A stretch of 64,000 nt of DNA, from the NCBI GenBank assembly GCA_018806985.1, contig JADANN010000032.1, positions 2,625,501 through 2,689,500 of the forward strand. The letters run 5' to 3'. Each line of letters starts with the position of its first letter. Within the stretch, counting starts at the first letter, position 1. This DNA comes from Angiostrongylus vasorum. Its lineage: Eukaryota > Nematoda > Chromadorea > Rhabditida > Metastrongylidae. The notes under the pieces are model-generated. The model was not told the DNA's origin. It saw only the letters and a program-made list of their open reading frames with translations, and made no database searches. A program made the translations under genes and the position numbers. Shown one piece after another: positions 11,375 through 23,300 of the stretch.

Positions 11375-11645
11375 AAAGCGCTTGGTGTCCATTCATCCTT
11401 TTGGGATGCGACCTCCATTTTACTCCATTCCTGAAGTCATAGAGGTAATCGAATGTGCTTTTCCCACACAATGACTTTTGGGAGCCTATTGATCTACAGA
11501 GTTAGTGCTTCCGTCCTCCCAGACAAGTCGACCACCAAATTATTGAATTCCGAGGGTTCGTTTGCCCAGTCCTCAAGATCGAACCATACGCCATTTGTGT
11601 ACTGCATGGCATCTCTAACCACTGCGTTGTATGCTCTCCGAAGTT
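11375..11645 (-). repeat. SINE family B copy, diverged
   Basis: CATTCATCCTTTTGGGATGCG and CTAACCACTGCGTTGTATGC mark the two ends; the middle retains CCAGACAAGTCGACCACCAA. Confidence 0.6.
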
Positions 11646-11857
11646 ATAAAGTTGAATGTGGATCTATTGATCATTTTATGAAATCTTTTAATACTCATTC
11701 ACAATAAGTAGAGTAATTACATACTGGTTGCCAATAGTGGAATTATGTTCGTAGATAAGAACATTAGATGCCTGAAAATCGACAATGGTTAACACACCGT
11801 AAATAACATGCAACATTAAATTCTAGAAGGGAAATATACTCTCTTTCACTAATAAGT

Positions 11858-12415
11858 TAAACGAGGTTGTTACCAAATGTTTATTCGGATGACGTTTCAA
11901 CGTGTTCGTCTTTCTCAGAGCCGATGATCCGAGTCGGTAGTCCACAGCTGTTCGTCTTCTTGATATGATGTCATCGTCGTCGTGTCGAATCAGAAGTTCT
12001 TCAGTGGACCTTCGCTCGAATGAGCCAACCTCACCCTTCGGTGGCATTTCACACAGAATGGTTGTTGATTTTTCATGCCGAGTTAAATTTAAGCTGGTAC
12101 CTCGCCTTACCTCGCTCTGTAGTAACTGATAATGTCGCCGACTTCTGCAGGATGGATTGCCCCAAGGACAACAAGTTGTCATCAACGGGCAATCAGTATC
12201 AACAACAACCGTCTTATATAGAAGGGTCATTGCTGAGTGAGGTTGCCTCATTCGAGCAGTGCGCCACTCCAATAGATTCGACTCGATACCACTATGAAGA
12301 CTATACATTATGTGGGCGAGCGACTGTTGACAATTGACTCAGTTCATCAGCTCTGAAGAAGAGGAAGACGTCGGAACATAACCCGAATAAATGTTTAGTA
12401 ACAATCCCGTGTTAG
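11858..12415. repeat. Foldback element family E
   Basis: Long inverted arms: AAATGTTTATTCGGATGACG at left (11876) against CCGAATAAATGTTTAGTAAC at right (12383). Each arm carries a copy of the CTGANGA...GAAACG-type motif (minus strand near 11890-11920, plus strand near 12353-12380). No transposase frame inside. Confidence 0.75.
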
Positions 12416-12828
12416 CACATCAATGAAAGAATGTACATTGATTATTCACACCGTGGTTAAGTGGGAGCCTGTTTACAAAAGTAACTAAAACGAAACCTTT
12501 TTCCCGTGTATCTTCGTTTTCGATGATTTTTTCTTTCGTTGTCATTTTATGTGTATGGTATACGGTAGCCGCATAATATTCCAGAAATTACTCGTATCGT
12601 CGTCATATATGAAAGAAGGTTAATTCCTTTTCCCTGTTCACTAGTCTAATTAACTTACGGATATCGTGCTCTAATCGCATTATCAATGCGATGGGAACAA
12701 TTGCCACGGTACATGATGTTACTAAACACACCAACAGAAAAAAATTTAAAGAAAGAAAAGAAGTAAAGATGAAGGTCAGGTTTTTTTTCATCGATCGAGT
12801 CGCATTGCTGGATGCGTGTTCTGCTTAG

Positions 12829-12926
12829 AGAAATCATCGTGTCAAGTGGATATAAGTTCTCCGCTGGCGATCATCGCTCTAACACTTTATCTTTTACAGA
12901 CGAGTTATTCTATCCACCATATGCAG
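12829..12926 (+). CDS. Candidate internal exon, unknown gene
   Basis: A 98-nt stretch between an acceptor (CTGCTTAG at 12821-12828) and a donor (GCAG|GTACAT after 12926). It is open in one frame, with residues such as VSSGYKFSAGDHRSN and TDELFYPPYAG. No partner exon could be joined with confidence, and I do not recognise the protein. It could be chance. Confidence 0.35.
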
Positions 12927-13149
12927 GTACATATAAAACCTCCAAGGAGGTGAAGAAAAACAGAGACTGGAGACCGTTATGGTTGTATTGGGTGTAGAAT
13001 CGCCGCTAATATTGCCACACATTCACCACTAGTGTCCTTACTTTAAAAGTTAAAACGATGGAAGTATTAAAGGGCATTGTCTCATTACTTTTTCGGAAAA
13101 CATCTGTGAAAATAGAACACTTGTAGATGCCACCGTTGGTCTACGGTAA

Positions 13150-13400
13150 AATCTCTTGGCGTTTCAATACTTGAGGGACGCGCCATGCATTCGGCCTCCT
13201 GAAGAATCGTTAGAAGTGATCGAATGCATAGCCAGCCTACATAGTGACTTACGGTGACCTACCGATGTGTCCAGTCAGTGCTCTTTTCTTTCCAGACAAG
13301 TGTGGTACCAATTTGCCGACCCCCGGGATGGAGGGCCTGCTGCACTTGCAGCGTGGGATCCAGCCCACGTCCGCTGCAGTGCGCTTCTAGCCATTGGACT
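13150..13400 (-). repeat. SINE family B copy, diverged head
   Basis: GGGACGCGCCATGCATTCGG at 13174 and GGTACCAATTTGCCGACCCC at 13304; the head near 13370-13400 is altered. Confidence 0.7.
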
Positions 13401-13409
13401 ACATTGAGG

Positions 13410-13715
13410 GCGGTGCAGCTTATCTGATTCGACCCCGTTCGCATCCACCTAGCCTCCTCATCACTCCGGGTCATGAAACAGGAGCCAGACTTGTCTGGAA
13501 CATGCTGACTCTTTTAATCTGCATGGGAACGACCTGGCAAGGCTGTTTCTGGATTCCAGAGGAAATCGATTCCACTAGAATTGAACCGCATTTAGGGAAG
13601 AAGACAACAATCCTTGAGCAGCAGTCTGTCTCACACTCAAAAACTTCGAAGATCTTCATGAATGATAGGTGTGAGGAAGTGAATTGAAAGCAGGTGCTGA
13701 GATCTTTATAGTGCG
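13410..13715 (+). repeat. SINE family C copy, directly abutting a family B copy
   Basis: GAGCCAGACTTGTCTGGAAC and GCATGGGAACGACCTGGCAA are the family landmarks; the tRNA-like head (TTCGACCCC B-box) begins where the preceding SINE B ends. Confidence 0.7.
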
Positions 13716-13879
13716 ATACATGTGATATCCGTTTACATGACGAATAAATAATTTTTTCTACATCATTCTTCATCACATCTGTTTTCACTCGTCATACCAC
13801 GTAAACAAAACACTAGTTTTTTAAACAAAGTGGCGTTCATTTATACAACAGACCTTCATTAGTGCTATAGATGGTTCAA

Positions 13880-14170
13880 GGAATTATATGGATACCATGT
13901 ATTCTTTCCTCGGTAGGCTTACACGAGGTTGACAAACAACATCACTTGGCTGACGCCTCGACATCGTCGTCTTTCTCGGGGCCAATGATTCCACCGATGT
14001 TCAGATCTCGTTCATATTCTCGATGTGGTGTCTTCGCGTTCGCATCGAGTCGGCTCTTCATCAGTGCAGCATCGCCCGAATGAGGCAAACTCATCGTGCT
14101 ATGCTCTTTTATACAGGACATTTGTGTCCTAATAATTGCTAATAGTGACTGCCCAGTGATAACAACTTAT
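13880..14170. repeat. Family E, single arm
   Basis: CTTACACGAGGTTGACAAAC then GGCTGACGCCTCGACATCGT and GAGGCAAACTCATCGTGCTA, matching the left arm of the complete element at 32432. The partner arm is missing. Confidence 0.6.
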
Positions 14171-14284
14171 TTTTTTTCGTGAAACTCATCCTGTAGAAAT
14201 CGTTATCATTATCAGCTAGCACAGAGCAAAGTAATATTTCAAAACCAACTTTCCCTTTAACCTCGGTATGACTAATAAACATCT

Positions 14285-14420
14285 GTTTTTCCACTGATAA
14301 GCTTTTACGAGGTTGGGAAACAACTTTATTCGGCTTACGCTTCGACACCTTCGTTTTCCTCGGAGGACCTTCCTCGCTTCGACGTATTGAAATATACGGA
14401 TATGGTTCCACAGAATACGT
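14285..14420. repeat. Family E fragment
   Basis: TTTTACGAGGTTGGGAAACA followed by TTATTCGGCTTACGCTTCGA. A second decayed arm only 120 bp from the previous one. Confidence 0.55.
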
Positions 14421-14524
14421 CGAGGCTCTGAAGACGGTGAAGTCGCTGAAACACCAACCCCTAGACTGATGACAACAAGAACCATTATCAACATCATATC
14501 GGCTCAACAATTGAAGTTCTTAAA

Positions 14525-14600
14525 AACTACACACGTTAATTATTAATGCTGCCGTTTAGAGAAAGTCGGTCTTTTGAGCTAAATAATCATGCATTTCATG
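14525..14600. repeat. Repeat H copy
   Basis: AATGCTGCCGTTTAGAGAAA then GTCGGTCTTTTGAGC, matching 9085-9118. Confidence 0.5.
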
Positions 14601-14606
14601 AAACCT

Positions 14607-14968
14607 CGGCACTTCAAGAACAACACACTACGGATGACAAAGCAAGCTCCACGTAGCGTGAGAACATGTGAATCACAGGAGGTTCATGAAATGCTCAGGA
14701 CTCGTATGGCATTTGACCTCGAGCGGATGGATCGTCTAGGATACATGAGACATTCTTTGACGACTTGGCGTCCACGACGGAACCCGTTTCTCCTGACAGT
14801 GGCGGCGGCGCTTCGTATGCGGATTCCAGGCGACCGCAATCGCCGCCGCCACCGTTGCTGCAACCACCGGTGGCGGCAACCAGCACTATTTCTGTCCTGT
14901 TTTTTCTTTTTTGTATGCTTTTAATGTCATCCACGTTGTCGCGATTATTCTTCGTCCACTCTTCTTAA
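14607..14968 (+). CDS. Candidate 3'-terminal exon, hydrophobic C-terminus, frame break
   Basis: GC-richer than its surroundings. The first part is open as RTCESQEVHEMLRTRMAF and ERMDRLGYMRH; near 14755-14762 the better frame changes to FFDDLASTTEPVSPDSGGGA, then a Pro run (SPPPPLLQPPVAA), then a hydrophobic stretch (SVLFFLFCMLLMSS) and a stop at 14966-14968. An AATAAA lies at 15017-15022, about 50 bases downstream, as expected for a 3' end. The hydrophobic end suggests a membrane or GPI-anchored protein. I do not recognise the family. The frame change may be an assembly error, an unrecognised small intron or decay. Confidence 0.45.
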
Positions 14969-15016
14969 ATCGTCGATTGATCCATTTTTTAAGAATTCGA
15001 GTCCTCTGTTTTTCTG

Positions 15017-15022
15017 AATAAA
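15017..15022 (+). terminator. Polyadenylation signal AATAAA
   Basis: Canonical hexamer 49 bases after the stop at 14968. Confidence 0.5.
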
Positions 15023-16160
15023 GGGCCACTTTTGGTCTTTCTCAAAGAAAGGTCAAATTTGAATAGACTACCTAAAAGCTTTACTTTATCAAATTTTTCA
15101 AAAAAATTTTTTCTGCTGTAAATTTGCTGTTCACTTAAACGTTTATTTTTTTTCAAACATCTTCACGTGTGTAACAAAAAGTGGGATTAAAATTAAAGGT
15201 GAAAACTGAACAACAAGGATGTTGAGACTTGCACGTATTTTTTTGTTCAAAACACTCCATTTCGTTCTAAAAACCCGTTTTTGTCCTCCTTAACTCACTG
15301 TGATCAATGGTGTGGGTTTATGGTGCCGAGCTGCGATGTACAGACGGTGGAAGATCCATTCCTTTGTAGAGTTTAAGAAGTAAATTGACACAACCGTATA
15401 TGAGGCTAACTATGAGTAAATTTATGCTACGGCAGAGATCGACCTGTGACTACCTTCTTTTAAAGAGGTGCCATAAAAATGAGAAACAAATAGAAAAGTG
15501 AAAATGAGTGTTCATACCAAAGTATGATGTCCTTCGTGACCCTCAAACGGGCTGGCACGATCGAGCAGGTCTAATGTGCTCAACAGGGACCAATGAAATT
15601 TACTGTTCTACAGTCCTCCCAAGTTACTCGAATGTCGGTTAACTAAGGGGATTTCAAGCGATCAGGGAGACAGTTAATGTTTGAACTTATATCACCAATC
15701 GGACTGTACATTACGGTTAGAAACAAAATTTGTTTCGTAATTCTGAAAAACTTGTTATTTTACCCATTTTTATAAATAATGTAATCAATAGTTATCAAAG
15801 TTTTATCAATGTGACAGCAATCAATGCGCTAACCTGTTTTTACTACTGGAATACACTAATGAAGAAGGTCCACTGTCCATAACGCGAGTAGAAAAAAACA
15901 ATTATTGAGGCAAAATTATGTACGGAACTATTTTTAAAGTACAATTTCTAGTAAGTAAGAGCGACGTGTGGTTATTAAGCGGCAAAGTACCGTAATCTAC
16001 TGTAATAAATGCTTCTACAAAAGTATGCTTCCTTATTTTAACCATGTTTCATTGTTTTTATTTTTTTCATTTCATTTATCTTCTACTCACTTCAGCCACG
16101 CTATTGCTTTATTTCATACCTATTGATATCTGCATTTATTTCTATTCATTTTAATTTTTA
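15023..16160. other. AT-rich spacer
   Basis: No coding segment. A 50-bp stretch at 15315-15365 (GCCGAGCTGCGATGTACAGA) resembles the 5' part of SINE A. Confidence 0.4.
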
Positions 16161-16164
16161 TTTT

Positions 16165-16545
16165 TATACGACCCGTCTTCACGTCTACTGTGCGGTTCCC
16201 AGCACTTCTCACATTCGATTGATTCGTATCCTCACATCCATTGTCCACGGAGATCTTCTAACTTGTACGTTTGGCTTCGGTTGCTGCTTGAGGATTTTCA
16301 TTTCATCTTGAATGTCGTAGAATGTTGGTTGAGCAATTCTCCTTGGAGTCCCTCAGATATCCGGGCTGAAGAGTTTCCAACTGGATTACAGAGAGTGATT
16401 TTTTCCTACAAAAGTTCGGCACCAATTTCCCAATCCCCGAGGGATGAGAAGCTTGGTTGCCCCAGCGCGGAATCTAACTACCACCATGCTCGTGATGACG
16501 GACATCACTACCACTGTGTCATCCGTCCCCTTATTTGTATTACAG
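16165..16545 (-). repeat. SINE family C copy
   Basis: Tail side CGACCCGTCTTCACGTCTAC at 16169 next to TTTTTATTTTTATA (the A-rich tail on the minus strand); head with ACCACCATGCTCGTGATGAC near 16480. Confidence 0.75.
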
Positions 16546-17229
16546 TATGGAATTATTTCTCAAACTTCGTAGGCACTTTTACTGCAGCTGTATTTAAGTT
16601 TTCTAAATTGAAAACTAGTAGTTGTTAAGTAAATGACGGTTTTTACAGAAAATTTGGAGAATTGGATGCCGAATAAAGTGCCGGAGTGGAAGAAATGGTA
16701 TGTGCCTAGGTGTATGAAAATTCTAACCCGTTACAAATCTGCTATGTTTTCTGTAATTTCTTTGAAAAAACTGTAGAAAATTCCTAAATGACCTGTAAAG
16801 GTCTTTCTTCATCCTATAGTTTATGAAGAAATGGAGAAAAATCAGCCCAAAAAAGAGGCTAGCGAAGGCTAAGAAAAAAAAGAACGCCGATGGGCTCTTT
16901 CCATTTGAGATGTAAAGACATGAAGCCTCCTCTGGAAAATAATTTTCGAAAAAAAAGCTGGACCCAATTCATTTTGTTGGATTATTCAATGAGCCAAATA
17001 CATATTTTTGCAAGGGATACTGTAGAGCGGATTGGCGCTTGCTAGGTGTTAGTTTAATCTCATCGCTACTTTTTTCGCATTGAAGCGCTCAGTAAGTCGT
17101 TTTCATAAAAAGAAACCATTGTTCATCAAGTCAAATCTCAGTGAAGTCGTCAGCGGATTATCAGCTCGTCGTTGTCGTCCGATAGCCTTTGTTCGAAAAA
17201 CCAGCTATTGCTTCACAGCGTCAAATCAG
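16546..17229. other. Spacer, no gene seen
   Basis: AT-rich, with A- and T-runs; nothing recognised. Confidence 0.4.
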
Positions 17230-17525
17230 AGTAAAGGATAAAAAAGGATAAAGCTCTCGGCGTTGATCAATCCCTGAGGGATGCGCCATGCATTCGACTT
17301 CATTAAGTATCGTTGGAGATGATTCAATGGATATCTGGCTTTTACAATGACTCGCGGTGGCCTACCGATGTGTCGAGCCAATGCTGCTGTCCTCACAGAC
17401 AAGTCTGCTACCAATTTGCCGATCCCGGAGGGATGGAGGGCTTTGGGAGCCATGGGCGCTGGAATCGATTCCACATGTGTGTCGCAGTGGCTCCTCCAAC
17501 CACTGCTCCACACGCACCCTTCCAA
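17230..17525 (-). repeat. SINE family B copy, well preserved
   Basis: Tail AAAGGATAAAAAAGGATAAAG at 17232, landmark GGGATGCGCCATGCATTCGA at 17278, head CGTGTGGAGCAGTGGTTGG on the minus strand near 17515. Confidence 0.85.
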
Positions 17526-18580
17526 ATCAGAGTAGTATCACAAAACCTGTACACAGTTGCAGCAGATTGATAACGCTAATGATTATGCTATGACTATCGT
17601 CATACCAGTCATCGTTTCCAGTTCTACAGAGTTTCTTTAAACGTTAACCGGTTGCAAGCTGTATTTGCAAGAATCCCATACTAGTTAGCCCTTCTTCATC
17701 GCTAATCTAGGGTCACACTTGATACTTTTTCCCTTAAAGAGAAAACGAAATTGGCTATGAAGCCGCATAACTTTTGCAGATATTCGTAATGTCAGAGATT
17801 TTAAGCAGGTAAATTGCATCGACTAGGTTATGTGAGTGCAATTCCTTGTGACAAAAGGGCAGGAACCATGATCTTAAATAACTATGTGTGACGTTCTCTT
17901 ACGTTGGATCAAAAACAGATTCAAGGAATGAACTTTCCAGTACATGGTTATCATTTGTAGATATTGCATTTTAGATGCTAAAGCTAAGCTCCACTGGCTG
18001 GGACGTTCATCCAAAGCTGATTCAGAATTGCGTTCAACAAGACAATTCCTTCGTTTGCTCCCAGAAAGATCGAGAGGTGCTTGCACGTATCACCTCTTAT
18101 TTCCGCAGAGTTTGCAGGAAATCTAAATATGGGTATATTCCACCTAAGTAAGGTAAAAATAAAGGATGAGCTTACAAAGAACTGCGATGTATTCGAGTGT
18201 ATCTCAAACCAGCCAAGCTTACACCGCAGTTCTGGAGTTGTTAAGTTTCGTCACTCAATGCTTAACAGGCTTGTAGGTAGCTGTTATAGGTTATTATTAT
18301 TATTACTATTATTATTATTATTACAACCATCATTATTGGTTTACAATATTTCCGAATGGAAGTATACATGAGCAATTTTTGCAGTTACTCTCGCAAGGAT
18401 TATTGATTTATCAAATATGCAAAATCAATAAGCATTTTTTGTGTTGGGTTCACCGGAAGAAAATCACAGTTATTCAACATAACAGGAAGAATATGTAAAC
18501 GGACCTCTGTTAGATTTATTAACCAAAAAAATTTCCTAAACATTTTTTCTTCATAACGAGAGCTTGTGTTCCTTTTTTTA
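17526..18580. other. Spacer with ATT microsatellite
   Basis: No gene supported. A TTA/ATT repeat occupies 18290-18326. Confidence 0.45.
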
Positions 18581-18661
18581 CAGCAAATTCTAAAAACGTC
18601 TCACATTAGTTCCGACCAGTATCAACCTTCTCTCCCGTCGATTTTTTCGTTTACAGAGGAT

Positions 18662-18875
18662 TATTCAGCTAGATCGATTGACTACAAGACAATATCCGGT
18701 AGTGATCAGAGACCCTCTGGTCCAACATTTAAGCAGGCAGGCCGTGGCTGATCCGCAGCAGGGGTCAGCAACACACCACGAGGTTGCCGGTCAGGGAACC
18801 GGTTCCGATAGCCTGGCCATTCATGGATTTTCGCTTCGGCTGTCGGGATTCTTCTTTATCGAATCGTATCCGTAA
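18662..18875 (+). CDS. Candidate exon just upstream of the vWA-ZP gene
   Basis: Preceded by a strong acceptor (TTTTTTCGTTTACAG ending at about 18656-18661), then open as RIIQLDRLTTRQYPVVIRD, PLVQHLSRQAVADPQQGSA and DSLAIHGFSLRLSG to a TAA at 18873-18875. Gln/Ala/Ser-rich and GC-richer than the flanks. Just before the stop, TATCC|GTAAAC is a good donor in phase 2. Splicing from there to the acceptor before 19947 would keep the frame of the ATG at 19948. It may therefore be a 5' exon of the next gene or the last exon of a separate one. Not recognised. Confidence 0.45.
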
Positions 18876-19939
18876 ACGTTTTCAGTGATATGAGCTTCCT
18901 AGAGCGGTTTTCGATATTTCCTAGTCGGCTGTCTCCATTATCAGCTCTTTTCAATAGGCATGTTTCATCACTACTTTTTTCATTATCAAGAGTGTTTTTA
19001 CATCTACCGCTCCTTGCCATTGCTTATTAGCTCATTATTATAAATGTTGAGATGAACAGTCAAGTTCATCAGCTTGATTTCGTCCCAAGTTTACCAATCT
19101 GACTCAACAAATGAACTTGCAAAGAAGTAAAAAACCGATGTCCACTAATTGGAAAATTTCGTCAGGGTCTATTATTTTCCTTAAAAAATACCGTTTCACT
19201 TATTTCATTAAAAGCTCATCGAGCTGGAAAACACAGGTATCGATTTTCTGCAGAGAGTCTACCGTATCCGCGCCGTGAAGTTGTTACTGTGGAATTTTAG
19301 GAGATTATATATGACGAATATTTTTTGCATTTTTGCTGGTAGAAAAATATTCGAATGAACGGAAAAGAAACCTATTCGATGCTACGTGCTTTTTCATTTT
19401 CAAACGATCCAGCTAAAAAATCTATTCATCCCAGGAAAACACAACAAGATCATTATTCTGACATTATTTCGTAAAATCACTATTAAAAGTGAAAAAGGTG
19501 CCTGAAACGGATTCTGCAAAGAATAGTTGGATATTTCGAGAAAAAATATGAGTTCGTACAAAATGAGATGAAAAGTGACGGGACCATGTTTGATGACGGC
19601 TCCCGTTATTCGCTTGTCGAGTGAGAGTCTCCTGAAATTGATGATTTTTGTGCTACAACGATTACCTTTGTGGATTGCCTCCACGTATCGATTTATTCAT
19701 TTGTTCTCACAGACGTGGAAACACTCCAGACGAATTCCTACCGTTTCCTTGCTAGATTTCTTGAAAAGAGCAGCAATTTTATGATGAAATCATTTCTTTT
19801 GTGTCAACACATTCTCAGCTTTCTTTCGCTTTTTCCATTCATTTCCCTATTCTTCCTTAACAAGCTAATTCTTGCACGTAGCCAATCGTTCTGTAATTTT
19901 TCTTTTTTCTTTCCTTCTTCTTTAACCAATATTCTGTCT

Positions 19940-20361
19940 TTCCAAGGATGCGGCAACAACGAGCTGGCTGGCTGTACATATTTGCCCTGCCGTTTACGGT
20001 AAGTGAGTAACTGTATTGAGTGGAAGCATCTACTTCTTAAATACACTTCCTTTCTTGAGCAAAAGTGTTTTAAGCATTGCTAAAATAAATTCGTCCAATA
20101 GATTTTTTAGCTGTTTAATAAGATTCAAATTATCGATGTTGTATTCTAACACTGCATTAACACAAGTATAAATATAATTGAGCGTTATTGCCTTTTTTTC
20201 ATTCTATCTTCTAATTTCACTTACATTTTGTTGTATATGCATTTCTATCTATTTAGCACCTTTATTTGCACTTTATGTAGGCTCTGGCGCAAGTCAGTTA
20301 TAACGTGCAACCTGTCGGAAGGCCGCCGATTCGGTCTGGCTCCCTTTCACGCGGATATCAG
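19940..20361 (+). CDS. vWA-ZP gene: signal peptide exons
   Basis: ATG at 19948; first coding exon to 19998, donor ACG|GTAAGT; second exon 20281-20361. Joined, they begin [20 protein letters not shown]: basic N-terminus, hydrophobic core and small residues before a likely cleavage near ALA-Q, that is, a secretory signal. The ATG is one base after TCTTTCCAAG|G, which could be either a spliced-leader trans-splice site or a normal acceptor fed by the exon at 18662. The second exon continues [17 protein letters not shown]. Confidence 0.7.
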
Positions 20362-23300
20362 GTAATGCCCTTATCCGAGAACATCAATCAAAGATAATAG
20401 CGATGGATTCAGACTGCTTTCTGTAATACTAACACCAATTTGGTTAGAGGTGCTTGCAACACTCATCGAGCTCGACTCCGCGCACCAGGTTCACAAAACC
20501 AAGTCTGGTGCCAATTTGCGTTGGAGTATGCACATTGGCGCCAGACTTGCCTGGATGGATGGCAGCATTAACTCGGGCCATCGGTAGGCTACTGTGTATC
20601 ATTGTATAGGCCAGATGTGCATGAAATCATCTCAAACGATGCTTGACGAAGTCTAATGCAGTGCGAATCCCTTAAGGGACCGATTAACTCTGAGGGGCTC
20701 TATCCTTTGTCTTTTTTATTTATGCCGTTTGCCTATACCTTTTGCAAGTATACATGTCAGTATATTAGCTTGGTTTAAACCATATATGGCGCTAGGATGT
20801 GTTTTCACAATGTCATTTTCGATATTGTAAATTTTAGCCTTCACCATATATACATATGTGCATATATATATATGTTTATACATATATATATAAAGGATAA
20901 GGTCTCGGCATTGATCAATCCCTCAGGGATGCGCCATGCGTTCGACATTATTAAGCAGCGTTTGGAAGTGATTGAATGCATTTGAATGCATATCTGACCT
21001 TTAAAAATGACTCGCGGTGGCCTACCGATGTATAAAAGCCACTGATGCTAACCCCCCAGACAGGTCTGGTACCAAATTGCCGATCCCGGTGGGATAGAGG
21101 ACTTGTTGAGCCTCGGGCGCGGGGATCGATCCCATGTTTATTGCAGGGCGTCTCTGACCATTGTGCCACACTCGCCCTGTATATCTATATATCTATATAC
21201 ATATATATATATATACATATACATGCACATATATATAGTTATTAGTATTTGTTTTTTACATTTGTACGACACTAAACAAATATGATTCAAATTCAAAGCG
21301 AAAAAAGAGTAAAAAAAATCGTGTATTGTCTTCACTATGTTGATTTTTTAAATGCTTTTCAGTTTGCTAAATAAATTCTGCAGTTGGATTTCTAGTTTTA
21401 AAGTTTTTTTTATTATGGTGTTCTTTCCAATGAAACAAGAAGTTGAATTGTTTTTAATCATCAAGGAAGGATAAGGGATGGGTGTTCGACGTCAGTCGTT
21501 TCCTGAAGAGTGCGCCATGCATTCGATTCCATTCGCAGTGTGGTAGAAGTGACTGAATGCCTACTTGTCCTAAACAATGAATGATTCGTTGTATCCTTCT
21601 TAAAAAACTTTGATAGTATTCTTCCAACATCTGGATGATGCGGGGCTCGATGTGCCCCAGGGTGCGAGAACGAACCAAAGGCTTTGTGGGTTTGTCAGAG
21701 CACTTCTAACCACTCTGCTACACGCGTCCTTTAAACTGCGTATTGCATAAAATATGTGTTACAATTTACATAATGAAAACCTGTTGAAAAGCACAAAGTC
21801 TTTAGATCTACCCTGCTATTTCTTGCTGTAGATAGAATTATTAATATACTCTTTAATCTCTTGTTTCAATCAGTTCTTAGAAAATAGGACAATTACCATT
21901 TCAGAAGTGCTATAAAGCTGAAATAGTAAAAATTAGATTAACATATGAGGCAATAACAGGATGTTTTCAGCCACCACCGCAACTGATGCTACTTGAACCG
22001 CCTAGGAGTCGATTCAATTCATATCAATCTCAGGTCTACGAAGAAGCATTCAGGTATCGAATGGATCACTCTAGATACTTGTGAATGAAAGAAATTGTAA
22101 AGAAAAAGTTCAACGTTTGATCTTTTATTTATTGCCTGTTTAATGGTATGGTGCTATTTGAAATACAACCGCAATGATGCTGAGATATTTCCAAAACTCG
22201 GAACCGCATGTGAGCTTCGCACCCCGCAATTGCGCTTTCCTGGAGCTCACGTGGTATCCAGCGCATCAACCGAGGCCCTTGAGCTGCCTTTCTCTCAACC
22301 CACTTTTTGCTTTGATGGTGCTATCATCAACCACTCGCCACCGGGAGTGATCTGGTAAGCACAATCGAGATTGAACGCAGTTAAGCTGAAGCTGCAGCCA
22401 AAACCACAAAGTTTAAATACTTATTTATTTTCTATTATCCAGAGAAAAAGCTTGTTATTAGTTCTGAAATCGAATGTGCAATAAATAGATAAGTTAAAAA
22501 AATTCATTGATGCTTCGGGATTTCAAGGAGGTGAAAACATCCTTATCACTTGGTTTGATACTTATACTAACCTTCCTCACTGTTTCTTCCCACCGTACCA
22601 CGTGATTTTCCTCTGATCGGGAATGTTCCCCACTTTTAGGAGAAGCTTTTAGACAGCCGCGCCCTTGGCGCTCAGGGGTCGTTACGACAGGCAGTGGTTG
22701 ACGTTGATAGATCAGAAGAAGCCTTTGCAATGAGCTTTGTCAGGTCGACGAAACAATTGACACAGCTTCAGCGCTCCTCCTCGTCTTCCGGGCACACTCA
22801 TTCACAACTTGATTTGTCCATTCTAGAATATGATTTCTTCCGTCTGTTTCTCACAGTTTGTTACAGAGAAAACTGTTAGCTACAGCACGTCAGTAAACGT
22901 TAGAGAGGAAAACTGGCAGGGAAATAGCGAACACGAAAATACTTCTCGGCTAATTACATTGGAAATGTCACATGTAGGATTTCTGAAGTGTTTTCAGGCA
23001 CGATTTTTTCTGTTCTCTTACAAGTTTAACAATAAATTGCGGTCATGACATGTGACGAGGCTACTTTTGGATGGAGGACTTCGAAAACTTACTAAGCAAA
23101 TAAATGTAGAAAAATAAGTAAATCCGGCGTGCTATGCATACTCGTATTCTTATAATCGTCAGTGACACATTTTTCCAAAGTAGACGAAAAATGGTGATAT
23201 AATGGAGGTCCATCGCTTATGTTTTGAAGGATAATGGATAACACGTTCGGCGTCGATTACGTCTACAAAAGGATGCGCAATGGATTCAATTCCACTCGTA

